From positions 98,847 to 162,846 of the forward strand of contig NZ_JABX01000011.1 of assembly GCF_001469165.1 (NCBI RefSeq): a stretch of 64,000 bases of DNA, read 5' to 3'. Each line of letters starts with the position of its first letter. Positions within the stretch are counted from its first letter, which is position 1. This stretch comes from Thiohalocapsa sp. ML1. Its GTDB lineage: Bacteria; Pseudomonadota; Gammaproteobacteria; Chromatiales; Chromatiaceae. A program made the translations under genes and the position numbers. Under the pieces are notes generated by a model. The model did not search any database. It was given only the letters and a program-made list of their open reading frames with translations, and was not told the DNA's origin. Positions 27,844-36,580 of the stretch are shown in pieces.

Positions 27844-29160
27844 ATGCAAAACACTCCGTCCCGACAAGAGCAGATCCGGGCCATTGAGCAGGACTGGGCC
27901 GAGAGCCCCCGCTGGACCGACGTCAAGCGCGGCTACAGCGCCGCCGACGTGGTGCGCCTGCGCGGCTCCGTGCAGCCCGAGCACACCTATGCGAAGTACG
28001 GTGCCGAGAAGCTCTGGAAACTGGTGCACGGTAGCGCCAAAAAGGGTTACGTCAACTGCATGGGCGCCATCACTGGCGGCCAGGCCATGCAGCAAGCAAA
28101 AGCCGGCGTCGAGGCGATTTACCTCTCCGGCTGGCAGGTGGCGGCCGACGGCAACACCTCCGAGACCATGTACCCAGACCAGTCGCTGTACGCCTACGAC
28201 TCGGTGCCGACCATGGTTCGGCGCATCAACAACGCCTTCAAGCGTGCCGACGAGATCCAGTGGTCGAAGGAGATCGGCCCCGGCGACGACGGCTACATCG
28301 ACTACTTCCTACCCATCGTCGCGGATGCGGAGGCCGGCTTCGGTGGCGTGCTGAACGCCTTCGAGCTGATGAAGAACATGATCAATGCCGGTGCCGCCGG
28401 CGTGCACTTCGAGGACCAGCTCGCTGCCGTGAAGAAGTGCGGCCACATGGGCGGCAAGGTGCTGGTGCCGAGCACCGAGGCGGTGCAGAAGCTCGTCGCC
28501 GCGCGCCTCGCGGCCGATGTGATGGGCGTGCCGACGCTGCTGCTCGCACGCACCGACGCCGAGGCCGCGAACCTGCTGACCTCCGACGTGGACCCCAACG
28601 ACCAGCCGTTCCTGACCGGCGAGCGCACCGGCGAGGGCTTCTACCGGGTCAAGAACGGCTTGGAGCAGGCCATCAGCCGCGGCCTGGCCTACGCGCCTTA
28701 TGCGGACTTGGTGTGGTGCGAGACGGCGACGCCGGATTTGGGCTTCGCGCGGGAGTTCGCGCAGGCGGTGCTGGCGCAGAACCCGAACAAGCTCTTGGCC
28801 TACAACTGCTCCCCGTCGTTCAACTGGAAGAAGAACCTGGACGACGTCACCATCGCGCGTTTCCAGGACGAGCTGTCGGACATGGGCTACAAGTACCAGT
28901 TCATCACGCTCGCCGGCATCCACAATATGTGGTTCAACATGTTCGACCTCGCCTACGACTACGCCCGCGGCGAGGGCATGCGCCACTACGTCGAGAAGGT
29001 GCAGCAGCCGGAGTTCGACGCCCGTGACAAGGGCTACACCTTCGTCAGCCATCAGCAGGAGGTGGGCGCCGGCTACTTCGATGACGTGACCACCACCATC
29101 CAGGGCGGCGCGTCGTCGGTCACGGCGCTGAGCGGCTCCACGGAGGAAGCGCAGTTCTGA
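27844..29160 (+). CDS. aceA: Isocitrate lyase
   Basis: This 438-aa enzyme splits isocitrate to succinate and glyoxylate in the glyoxylate bypass. Signature blocks are [33 protein letters not shown], and KKCGH with the catalytic Cys199. [13 protein letters not shown] and [12 protein letters not shown] complete the site. The length matches the E. coli type (434 aa). The ATG at 27844 gives the family N-terminus. aceB (malate synthase) is not adjacent, but aceK lies 1.2 kb downstream on the same strand. Confidence 0.97.
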   Translation: MQNTPSRQEQIRAIEQDWAESPRWTDVKRGYSAADVVRLRGSVQPEHTYAKYGAEKLWKLVHGSAKKGYVNCMGAITGGQAMQQAKAGVEAIYLSGWQVAADGNTSETMYPDQSLYAYDSVPTMVRRINNAFKRADEIQWSKEIGPGDDGYIDYFLPIVADAEAGFGGVLNAFELMKNMINAGAAGVHFEDQLAAVKKCGHMGGKVLVPSTEAVQKLVAARLAADVMGVPTLLLARTDAEAANLLTSDVDPNDQPFLTGERTGEGFYRVKNGLEQAISRGLAYAPYADLVWCETATPDLGFAREFAQAVLAQNPNKLLAYNCSPSFNWKKNLDDVTIARFQDELSDMGYKYQFITLAGIHNMWFNMFDLAYDYARGEGMRHYVEKVQQPEFDARDKGYTFVSHQQEVGAGYFDDVTTTIQGGASSVTALSGSTEEAQF

Positions 29161-29576
29161 GGATGCGTGCGGGGCGGACGCGCCGCCTCGCGCGCGGGCC
29201 GGTGCCGGCGCGCCATGGCGCCTTGGCGCGGTGGCAATCTGTCGTTGTGGATTGCCGACATGGACCGAAGCTGCCACAGTCCAAGGCCTCGCTGCGCCAA
29301 AACGGGGCGCTGCGCCGGTGGGCTGTTCGGCATCGGCACGGCGCCGGCCGCAACGCCGCCAATCCGCTTGTGCGGCGCAGTCCGAGTCGCAAATTGCGAT
29401 GCAGGCCCGTTTTTCAGTTCGGATATATGCGTTTTCGGTGTCGTCGCGGTCGCGCATGAGGCCGCTCGCCGCCGCCGACGCGGAGCTTTGGGGCAGTTAT
29501 GGTCCATTTCTTGCATCGCACAACGGGTCCTGCGGTGTCGTGCGGCCCCCGTCCGCGCCTGATCCGCGCTGCCGAA
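29161..29576. other. Intergenic region aceA-rraA
   Basis: No convincing gene is seen in 416 bp. Frames are open by base composition only. An AT-richer patch around 29410-29440 (TTTTTCAGTTCGGATATATG) could hold an rraA promoter. No repeat family listed elsewhere is recognised here. Confidence 0.35.
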
Positions 29577-30116
29577 ATGAACAAGATGATGCTGCCTCCT
29601 ACTTCCGCCGACATGTACGACCGCTTCGGCGATGATCTGCGCGTCTGCGCACCGCTGTTTCGCGACTTCGGCGGTCGCACCGCGTTTGCCGGCGCCGCCG
29701 TGACCGTTAAGTGCTTCGAGGACAACTCGCGCATCAAAGAGGCTCTGGACGAGCCCGGCCACGGCCGCGTTCTGGTCGCCGACTGCGGCAGCTCGCTGCG
29801 CTGCGCGATGCTCGGGGACATGATTGCCGAGCGTGCGGTCGAGCAGGGCTGGGCCGGCGTCATCATCGACGGTTGCGTGCGCGACGTGCTGCGGCTTGCC
29901 GAGCTCGACCTGGGTATCAAGGCCATCGCGCCAACCCCGCGCAAGAGTACCCGCCGCGGCGAGGGCCAGCGCGACATCCCGGTGCAGATCGGCGGCGTGC
30001 CGATCCATCCGGGGGATGCCGTGCTGTGCGATCGCGACGGCATCCTGATTGCGTCGCCGACGCTGCTGCCGGCGCTGCTCGGGCAGGCCCCGACCAGCGA
30101 TTTGGCCGGGCGCTGA
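29577..30116 (+). CDS. rraA: Ribonuclease E activity regulator RraA
   Basis: This 179-aa protein is RraA-like: APLFRDFGGRTAFAGAAVTVKC, GRVLVADCGSSLRCAMLGDM, GVIIDGCVRDV, and GIKAIAPTPRKS. RraA binds RNase E and reduces RNA decay; some family members are HMG/CHA aldolases. The ATG at 29577 gives the expected N-terminus, and a GTG at 29499 in frame is less likely. An RNase J-type enzyme is encoded 2.6 kb downstream. Confidence 0.92.
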   Translation: MNKMMLPPTSADMYDRFGDDLRVCAPLFRDFGGRTAFAGAAVTVKCFEDNSRIKEALDEPGHGRVLVADCGSSLRCAMLGDMIAERAVEQGWAGVIIDGCVRDVLRLAELDLGIKAIAPTPRKSTRRGEGQRDIPVQIGGVPIHPGDAVLCDRDGILIASPTLLPALLGQAPTSDLAGR

Positions 30117-30157
30117 GTCCGCGCGAAACCCCACCGAGATCACAGCCGAGGAGCTTT

Positions 30158-30364
30158 ATGAGCACGCTCCGTGATGACCGCCATCCGCTGCGTTTGTGCA
30201 TGCCGAACGGCAGTCCCTTGTCGTCGAGCCTAGCGCGTTGGCGGCGCGCCCTTCGCCCCGCGAGCTTAGGTCCTGCGCAGGCGTCGGGCGCGGACCGGTC
30301 CGGTGGCGATGAGCTGCCGGCAAGCGACTCGCCCAACCGGCCCTCCGCGGCAAGACGCAGTTAA
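30158..30364 (+). CDS. Possible 68-aa leader protein of aceK
   Basis: The ATG has a strong ribosome site (GAGGAG, 4 bases upstream) and the TAA directly touches the ATG of aceK (TAAATG). The product is basic and low in hydrophobic residues (MSTLRDDRHPLRLCMPNGS at the start). No family is recognised. The layout suggests translational coupling that sets AceK level, but coding potential is weak and the only evidence is the start signal and the junction. Confidence 0.4.
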   Translation: MSTLRDDRHPLRLCMPNGSPLSSSLARWRRALRPASLGPAQASGADRSGGDELPASDSPNRPSAARRS

Positions 30365-32155
30365 ATGGCCTGGCTCGAGGCCAAGCAGATCGCCGAGGCC
30401 ATCCTCGACGGCTTCGATCGCCATTACCGGTTGTTCCGCGCCGTCACCGCGGACGCGCGGCTGCACTTCGAGCAGGCCGACTGGTCCGCCCTGCAACGTT
30501 GCGCGCGCGAGCGCATCGGCTTCTACGACTGTCGCGTCGGCGAGACCGTCGCCGTGCTGCGCCGAGAGTTTCGCCTGCGCAGCGCCGACGACAACCTGTG
30601 GCGGCGGGTCAAGGTGGAGTATTCGCGGCTGCTGCCGCAGCACCGCCAGCCGGAGCTGGCCGAGACCTTCTACAACTCCGTGTTCTGCCGGCTGTTCGAC
30701 CGGCATTACTATAACAACGCCTACATCTTCGTCTGGCCGATGCTCTCCACCGAGCACCTGGAGGCGGAGGTGCCCATCTTCAGGCCCTACTACCCGGACC
30801 GGCACGGCTTCGAGTCGGTGATCGCGGACATCCTGAGCGATATGGACTTTGCGCTGCCGTTCCGGCACCGCCGCCGGGACGTGCGCAACCTCATGCACGC
30901 GATCCGGGCGCGCTTCCCGCGCAACCGCGCGCGCGCCCAGAACTTCCAGCTTGCGGTGCTGGTGACGCCGTTCTTCCGCAACAAGGCCGCCTACATCATC
31001 GGCAAGGCCATCAACGGCGCGCAGCAGATCCCGTTCGCGCTGCCGGTGCTGAACGACGAGCATGGCGGTCTGTATGTAGACGCCCTGCTGACGGGCGCGG
31101 ACGAGCTCGCCGACGTGTTCAGCTTCTCGCGTGCCTACTTCATGGTCGACACGGCGGTGCCGGCAGCCATCGTGGACTTCCTGCGCCCGCTGATGCCGCA
31201 CAAGACAAAGGCGGAGCTGTACACGTCGATCGGGCTGCAGAAGTTCGGCAAGGCGGAGTTCTACCGGGACTTCTTGAAGCACCTGCGCTACTCGTCGGAC
31301 CAGTTCGTCGTCGCACCGGGCATCCGCGGCATGGTGATGTGCGTGTTCACGCTGCCGTCCTTCCCGTTCGTGTTCAAGGTCATCAAGGACCGCTTCACGC
31401 CGCCGAAGGAAATGACCCGGGCGCAGGTCATGGCCAAGTACCGGCTGGTGAAGCTGCACGACCGCGTCGGGCGCATGGCGGACTCTTGGGAGTATTCGCA
31501 CGTCGCCTTCCCGCGGGTGCGCTTCTCAGATGAGCTGATCACGATGCTGCGGCAGGACTGCACCGGCAGCGTCACGATGGACGGCGACCAGGTGGTCGTG
31601 TCGCACCTGTACATCGAGCGCCGGCTCTCGCCGCTCAACCTGTACCTGGCGAGTGCGGACGACGACGACATCGTGCATGCAGCGCAGGAGTACGGCGATG
31701 CCATCAAGCAGCTCGCGGCGGCGAACATCTTTCCGGGGGACTTCCTGTTCAAGAACTTCGGCGTCACCCGCCAGGGCCGCGTCGTGTTCTACGACTACGA
31801 CGAGCTCTGCTATCTCAGCGAATGCCGTTTCCGCGACATCCCGGAGCCGCCGTTCCCGGAAATGGAGATGGCGTCGGAGCCCTGGTACACGGCTGGGCCG
31901 GCCGATGTCTTTCCGGAGGAGTTTGAGACCTTCCTGCTCACCGAGTCGCGCTTCCGCAAGGCGTTTCGCGCCCGGCATGCAGACATCTTCGATCCGGCCT
32001 GGTGGCGGGCACGCCAGGCCGCGATCGAGGCCGGCCGGGTGGAGGACGTGTTTCCGTATCCGGAAGAGCGACGCTTCGGCCGGCCGGCTGCACCGAGCGC
32101 AGCGCCGTCGCTGATGGCTCGTGCTCCGGCCGAGCCCCTAGCCCCTAGCCCCTAG
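30365..32155 (+). CDS. aceK: Isocitrate dehydrogenase kinase/phosphatase
   Basis: This 596-aa enzyme switches isocitrate dehydrogenase on and off so that carbon enters the glyoxylate bypass. It matches E. coli AceK (578 aa) throughout: HYYNNAYIFVWPMLSTEHL, FRNKAAYIIGKAINGAQQIPF, the ATP-binding loop APGIRGMVMCVFTLPSFPFVFK, and FLFKNFGVTRQGRVVFYDYDE. The last residues (EPLAPSP) and the TAG stop are encoded by a CCCCTAG heptamer array, so the true C-terminus has been altered by the repeat. A small open frame abuts its start. Confidence 0.96.
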   Translation: MAWLEAKQIAEAILDGFDRHYRLFRAVTADARLHFEQADWSALQRCARERIGFYDCRVGETVAVLRREFRLRSADDNLWRRVKVEYSRLLPQHRQPELAETFYNSVFCRLFDRHYYNNAYIFVWPMLSTEHLEAEVPIFRPYYPDRHGFESVIADILSDMDFALPFRHRRRDVRNLMHAIRARFPRNRARAQNFQLAVLVTPFFRNKAAYIIGKAINGAQQIPFALPVLNDEHGGLYVDALLTGADELADVFSFSRAYFMVDTAVPAAIVDFLRPLMPHKTKAELYTSIGLQKFGKAEFYRDFLKHLRYSSDQFVVAPGIRGMVMCVFTLPSFPFVFKVIKDRFTPPKEMTRAQVMAKYRLVKLHDRVGRMADSWEYSHVAFPRVRFSDELITMLRQDCTGSVTMDGDQVVVSHLYIERRLSPLNLYLASADDDDIVHAAQEYGDAIKQLAAANIFPGDFLFKNFGVTRQGRVVFYDYDELCYLSECRFRDIPEPPFPEMEMASEPWYTAGPADVFPEEFETFLLTESRFRKAFRARHADIFDPAWWRARQAAIEAGRVEDVFPYPEERRFGRPAAPSAAPSLMARAPAEPLAPSP

Positions 32156-32161
32156 CCCCTT
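32132..32161. repeat. CCCCTAG array at the aceK stop codon
   Basis: At least three CCCCTAG units (GAGCCCCTAGCCCCTAGCCC and on) overlap the last seven codons and the stop of aceK. They end 9 bp before the stop of the converging DUF3775 gene. Confidence 0.85.
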
Positions 32162-32169
32162 CTTCCAGC

Positions 32170-32550
32170 TCATTCGCAGGGCATGTCGAGCGCGATCAGC
32201 CCTTCCTCCAGGTGATCAGACCCCATTGGATGGGCCAGCACGTATTCCGCGGCGCGGATGCTGTAGTCGCCAAGGGCCTCGTCCACGGCATCTTCCCACT
32301 CATCCACGGTGTAATCGCCGCGGCCCAGCCACATCAGGGCCACCAGCTCCGCGCGCTGACGCTCGGAGAGCTCGTGGACGATGCTGCGGAACTCGCCGAC
32401 GTTGTAGTCGTTGCCGTGGTGGGCGAGTATCTGGAGCGCCCAGTCCTCCGACGGGCTGTTTTCGTCCTGCGGGATGCAGACCTCTTCCTTCGCTTGGAAC
32501 TCACGCGCGAGCGCGATGAGTCCGCAGAGTGTTTCGTGCCTAATGTGCAT
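32170..32550 (-). CDS. DUF3775 family protein
   Basis: This 126-aa acidic protein matches DUF3775: LCGLIALAREFQAKE, ILAHHGNDYNVGEFRSIVHELSE, QRAELVALMWLGRGDY, and YVLAHPMGSDHLEEGL. Function is unknown. AGGAGG lies 11 bases before the ATG at 32550 and 5 bases before an in-frame GTG at 32556, so the GTG may be the true start. It converges with aceK. Confidence 0.82.
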   Translation of the reverse strand: MHIRHETLCGLIALAREFQAKEEVCIPQDENSPSEDWALQILAHHGNDYNVGEFRSIVHELSERQRAELVALMWLGRGDYTVDEWEDAVDEALGDYSIRAAEYVLAHPMGSDHLEEGLIALDMPCE

Positions 32551-32740
32551 GCGCACGAGCGCCTCCTCAGAAGTTGTTATGCTGCGGCGCGGCCACGACC
32601 GGCGCTGGCATGTCGGCCGCGCACGAGGCCGCCGACGCGGATATTGACCCCTTCTGCGCCCGAGTCTACTACGAGGCTCGCGCGCCTCTGGCTGATCAAG
32701 AACAAGTCGCGCAGGAATCGCCGAGCCTCGGCGCTGTCCG

Positions 32741-34186
32741 ATGTCCATTCTGCCAACCGACAGAGCCCCTGTTCAGCCCATGCTGCAAGCCGTGCTTTCC
32801 GTTGAACCCGGCGCTGACGAGGTGCTGTTCCTGCCGCTCGGCGGCACCGGCGAGATCGGCATGAACCTGAACCTGTACGGGCACGACGGCCGCTGGCTGA
32901 TCGTCGACATCGGCATCACCTTCGGCGGCGACGACTTCCCGGAGCATGACGTGCTGATGGCGGACCCGGCGTTCATCGTCAGCCGCCGGCAGCGCCTCGC
33001 CGGCATCGTGCTGACGCACGCGCACGAGGACCACGTCGGCGCCGTCGCCTACCTGTGGAAGCGGCTCAAGTGCCCCGTCTACGCGACGCCCTTCACGGCC
33101 GCCGTCGCGCGCTGGAAGCTCGCCCGCGCCGGGCTCGACGCCGTGCCGGTGCACGAGGTGCCGCTCGGTGCCCGCTTCGAGGTCGGCCCCTTCGGCGTCG
33201 AGTACGTCGGCATGACCCACAGCATCCCGGAGCCGAACGCGCTCCTGCTCACCACGCCGGCCGGCGCCGTGTTCCACACCGGCGACTGGAAGCTCGATGA
33301 GCGCCCCGTGGTCGGCCGGAGCTACGACGCCGAGCGCCTGCGCGGGCTGCGCAGCGAGCCGCTGCTGGCTATGGTCTGCGATTCCACCAACGCCGTGGTG
33401 CCCGGCAGCACGGGCTCCGAGGGCTCGCTGTTCGCGCCGCTGCTGGAGCTGGTGCAGGCGGCCGGCGGGCGCGTGGTGGTGACGTCCTTTGCCAGCAACG
33501 TCGCGCGGCTGGTCACGCTGGCGCGGGTGGCGGAGGCGAGCGGCCGACGCTTCGGCGTCATCGGCCAGGCCATGGAACGCATGGTGGCCGTCGCCCGCGC
33601 CACCGGCTATTGGCCGGCGGACCTGCCGGCGCTGGTGGATGCCCGTCACCTGGGCTATCTGCCGCCCGTGGAGGTGCTCGCCGCCTGCACCGGCAGCCAG
33701 GGCGAGCCCAGCGCGGCGCTGACGCGCATGGCCGCCGACAGCCACCGCGACATCCTGCTGGACCCGACCGACACGGTAATCTTCTCGTCCAAGCTGATCC
33801 CCGGCAACGAGCGCCCGGTCGCGGCGGTGCACAGCCGGCTGCGGGCGCTCGGCGTCGAGGTCGTCACCGATGCGGACGCGCACGTGCACGTCTCGGGCCA
33901 TCCGGCCGTCGAGGATTTGAAGCGCTTGTATGATTGGGTGCAGCCGCCGGCGGTGGTGCCCACCCACGGCACGCCGCGGCACCTGCGCGCCAATGCCGAG
34001 ATCGCGCTCGGCTGCCATGTGCCGCGGGTCGCCGTCATCGGCAACGGCGACGTCTGTCGGCTTTCAGCGGCGGGGCCGGAGGTGCTCGGCCGTGTGCCCA
34101 CCGGGCGGCTCGCGCTGGCACCGAGCGGGCAGCTCGCGCCGGTGTCGGCGCCGGTGCTCGCCGCGATGCGCGCCGCCGTCGGCTGA
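32741..34186 (+). CDS. Ribonuclease J-like metallo-beta-lactamase RNase
   Basis: This 481-aa protein begins its MBL domain with LPLGGTGEIGMNLNLYGHDG and has the metal motif HAHEDH (residues 93-98), GDWKLD, and a beta-CASP region (CDSTNAVVPGSTGSEGS, VVTSFASNVARL), ending with HVSGHPAVEDLKRL and VPTHGTPRHLRANAEIA. These are RNase J features, an enzyme with 5'-exonuclease and endonuclease activity. It is shorter than typical RNase J (about 550 aa), lacking most of the C-terminal domain. ATG 32780 is an alternative start. RNase J beside an RNase E regulator (rraA) is notable. Confidence 0.87.
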   Translation: MSILPTDRAPVQPMLQAVLSVEPGADEVLFLPLGGTGEIGMNLNLYGHDGRWLIVDIGITFGGDDFPEHDVLMADPAFIVSRRQRLAGIVLTHAHEDHVGAVAYLWKRLKCPVYATPFTAAVARWKLARAGLDAVPVHEVPLGARFEVGPFGVEYVGMTHSIPEPNALLLTTPAGAVFHTGDWKLDERPVVGRSYDAERLRGLRSEPLLAMVCDSTNAVVPGSTGSEGSLFAPLLELVQAAGGRVVVTSFASNVARLVTLARVAEASGRRFGVIGQAMERMVAVARATGYWPADLPALVDARHLGYLPPVEVLAACTGSQGEPSAALTRMAADSHRDILLDPTDTVIFSSKLIPGNERPVAAVHSRLRALGVEVVTDADAHVHVSGHPAVEDLKRLYDWVQPPAVVPTHGTPRHLRANAEIALGCHVPRVAVIGNGDVCRLSAAGPEVLGRVPTGRLALAPSGQLAPVSAPVLAAMRAAVG

Positions 34187-34197
34187 GCGGCGCCCTG

Positions 34198-34327
34198 GCG
34201 CATTGATTGCCCGAGGGCGCGTTGAGTGCCGGAGACGCGCCCTGTTACACGCGCCCTGTTGCAATTGCAGCGTATTGATTGCTTTCGGCGCATCGATTGC
34301 ACTGTGACGCATTGATTGCACGCGTCA
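34198..34327 (+). repeat. Degenerate 19-bp array (GCGCATTGATTGC)
   Basis: Five copies of a GCGCATTGATTGC-like word start at 34198, 34217, 34270, 34288 and 34307. Two ACGCGCCCTGTT copies fill the gap at about 34235 and 34249, so units recur roughly every 14-20 bp. The block fills the space between the RNase J stop and the M48 gene leader. It may be a protein-binding array. It is not a CRISPR. Confidence 0.65.
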
Positions 34328-34393
34328 GCCCCGCATTTCCGAGCCGGCTGTGGGCATGGGGCCCGCGTCGGCGAACACCTGGAGGGACCAAGC

Positions 34394-35200
34394 ATGTTCA
34401 AGCTCTTCACCGGCCGTGCCGCCCGCCTGGGTGCTGCCGCATTCGTCGCGCTGTTTGCACTGGCGAGCTGCGCGACGGCGCCCGAGACCGGCCGCCAGCA
34501 GTTCATCATGATCGACCCCGCGCAGGAGGCGCAGATGGGCTTCCAGGCCTTCAGCCAGCTAAAGCAGAAGAAGCCATTCATCACCACCGGCAAGGATGCG
34601 GAGACCGTCCGTCGCGTCGGCCAGCGCATCGCCCGGGTGGCGCCGGTGCCGCACGCCAAGTGGGAGTTCGTGCTGTTCAAGGACGATTCGCCCAACGCCT
34701 TCGCACTCCCCGGCGGCAAGGTCGGCATCAACTCCGGCATCCTCAAGATCGCAAAGAACGAGGCGGGGCTTGCCACCATCATGGGCCACGAGGTTGCGCA
34801 CGTGGTGGCGCGCCACGGCGCCGAGCGTGCCTCGCAGACCATGGGGCTCCAGGTGCTCGGCGTCATCGCCGACGCGGCGCTGGCGCAAAAGGCCCCAGGC
34901 GCCCGCCAAGGCGTGATGCAGGCCTACGGGCTCGGCGCCCAGGTGGGCGTGCTGCTGCCGTACTCCCGCATCCATGAGCTGGAGGCGGATGAGCTCGGTA
35001 TCCTCTACATGGCCCGGGCCGGCTATGACCCGGCAGAGGCCGTCGACTTCTGGCAGCGCTTTGCGGATTACAACCGCCAGCGCGGCGGCAAGCCGCCCGA
35101 GTTCTTGAGCACGCACCCGCTGGACGAGCGCCGCATCGCGCAGTTGCGGGCGATGCTGCCGCGGGCGCAGGCCGAATACGCGAAGGCGAGCAGGAGCTGA
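34394..35200 (+). CDS. M48 family metalloprotease lipoprotein
   Basis: This 268-aa protein has a lipoprotein signal (LFALASC, lipid-modified C26) and a zinc peptidase motif HEVAH (132-136), with HELEADELG supplying the third ligand. Family relatives (LoiP/YcaL/BepA-type) act in outer-membrane quality control. The ATG at 34394 follows GGAGGG by nine bases. ALPGGKVGINSGIL is the family substrate-side motif. The AttH-like gene follows, so both may act in the envelope. Confidence 0.93.
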   Translation: MFKLFTGRAARLGAAAFVALFALASCATAPETGRQQFIMIDPAQEAQMGFQAFSQLKQKKPFITTGKDAETVRRVGQRIARVAPVPHAKWEFVLFKDDSPNAFALPGGKVGINSGILKIAKNEAGLATIMGHEVAHVVARHGAERASQTMGLQVLGVIADAALAQKAPGARQGVMQAYGLGAQVGVLLPYSRIHELEADELGILYMARAGYDPAEAVDFWQRFADYNRQRGGKPPEFLSTHPLDERRIAQLRAMLPRAQAEYAKASRS

Positions 35201-35256
35201 CGCATGGACCTGTGCGGATGAGCGTAGGCGGTGCTGTTGTTCTTGCGGTTCCCCTG

Positions 35257-36459
35257 ATGCGTCGCCTGCTGCCCTGGCTCGCCCTCGCGCTGCTCGCGCT
35301 CTCGGCCTGGTGGCTCTGGCCCAGCGGTGGCGGCGTGCCGCGCAGCGCGCTGGACCCGGTCGCCGTCGCCGCAGCGCTGCCGGCGCTCGACGCTGCCGAC
35401 GGCTTTGCGGTGCTCGCCCCGGCCGGCCCGGACTGGTTGCCGCTGCCGGAGGATCTGGGGCCGCATCCCGACCAGCGCACCGAGCTGTGGGATCTGAGCG
35501 GGCAGTTGCGCGATGCCGCCGGCGAGCCGGTCGGCTTCCGGCTCACGCTGGTGCGGGTTGGGCTCCGGGCGGCGGTGGAGCGGCCCGCGACGCTCGCCGC
35601 CGATGCCGTCCTGTTCGGCCGCTTCGCGCTGGTGCCGAAGCGCGCCCCGCCCATCCAAAGCGAGCGCGCGAGCCGCATGGCCGCCGGGCTCGCCGGGGCC
35701 GGCGCTGCGCCGCCCGCGGTCTGGCTGGAGGACTGGCGGCTCGCGCTGCCTGCTCGCGGCACCGACGGCCGGCTGCGCGTCGCCGCTGGCGGCGTCGAGC
35801 TCGACCTGACCCTTCGCGCCGTCAAAGACCCCATCGCCCCGGCGGCGGCGCTGCTCGGGGCCGCCCCGCGCGCTGCTGGCGGCGAGGACGACGGCCCCGG
35901 TTTCCGCTGGTTCGCTGCACCACGACTAGCGGCCTCGGGGCAGTTGTTGCGCGGCGGGCAGGCGCTTCCGGTGAGCGGCACCGCCTGGCTCGACCGCGCC
36001 TGGGGCGGTGTTGCCGCGCTTGGCGCCGGCGGATTCGGCGCCAGCCGGGGCCAGCTCGCCCTGAATCGATTTTTGCTGCAACTGGACGACGGCAGCGAGC
36101 TTTTGTGCATCCAGTTCCGCCGGCGGCGCGGCGGTGGCACGCCGGTGCCGACCTGCGTCGCCGGCGCCCCGGACGGCGGCACGCGAGTGCTCCGCCGCCG
36201 CGAGCTGACGCTGGAGCCGACCGCGGGCGCCTGGCGCAGCCCGGCCAGCGGCGCCGTGTATCCGCTCAACTGGCGGCTCGCGGCGCCCGCGCTGGGGCTG
36301 GACCTGACCCTGGCGGCGCTGACACCGGCGCAGGAGCTTACGCTGGGCGAGCCCGTTTGGAGCGGTGCCGTGACGGCACAGGGCGAGCGCGACGGGCAGG
36401 CCGTGCGCGGCGGCGGGCGTATGGAGCTCGGCGGCTATGCGGCGCCGACCGGCGGTTGA
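35257..36459 (+). CDS. AttH/CrtC lipocalin-like secreted protein
   Basis: This protein of about 400 aa has an N-terminal signal or anchor (RLLPWLALALLALSAWWLW) and two lipocalin-like halves. DLGPHPDQRTELWDLSGQL matches the conserved first motif of the AttH/hydroxyneurosporene-synthase fold, and SGTAWLDRAWGG the conserved mid motif (usually ScxWLDREWS). In operons of this type it is usually a carotenoid 1,2-hydratase-like or lipoprotein-export-linked protein. No FtsX/LolD partner is adjacent. In-frame starts at 35212 (GTG) and 35218 are possible and would lengthen the signal. Confidence 0.75.
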   Translation: MRRLLPWLALALLALSAWWLWPSGGGVPRSALDPVAVAAALPALDAADGFAVLAPAGPDWLPLPEDLGPHPDQRTELWDLSGQLRDAAGEPVGFRLTLVRVGLRAAVERPATLAADAVLFGRFALVPKRAPPIQSERASRMAAGLAGAGAAPPAVWLEDWRLALPARGTDGRLRVAAGGVELDLTLRAVKDPIAPAAALLGAAPRAAGGEDDGPGFRWFAAPRLAASGQLLRGGQALPVSGTAWLDRAWGGVAALGAGGFGASRGQLALNRFLLQLDDGSELLCIQFRRRRGGGTPVPTCVAGAPDGGTRVLRRRELTLEPTAGAWRSPASGAVYPLNWRLAAPALGLDLTLAALTPAQELTLGEPVWSGAVTAQGERDGQAVRGGGRMELGGYAAPTGG

Positions 36460-36580
36460 GCGGCCGCCGGCCTTGGCCCGATGCCGGAACCTCCGTTGCT
36501 GGCGGCCTGTCTCCCCTGTATCGCATCGCCCCGGCACGCCCGGTCAACGGCCCAGCAAGCATCACCGCTGAGAGAATGCC

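Noticed and set aside
34198..34327. CRISPR-like spacing of repeats
   Set aside because: Repeat words are about 13 bp and degenerate, gaps are only a few bases, and no cas genes are present.
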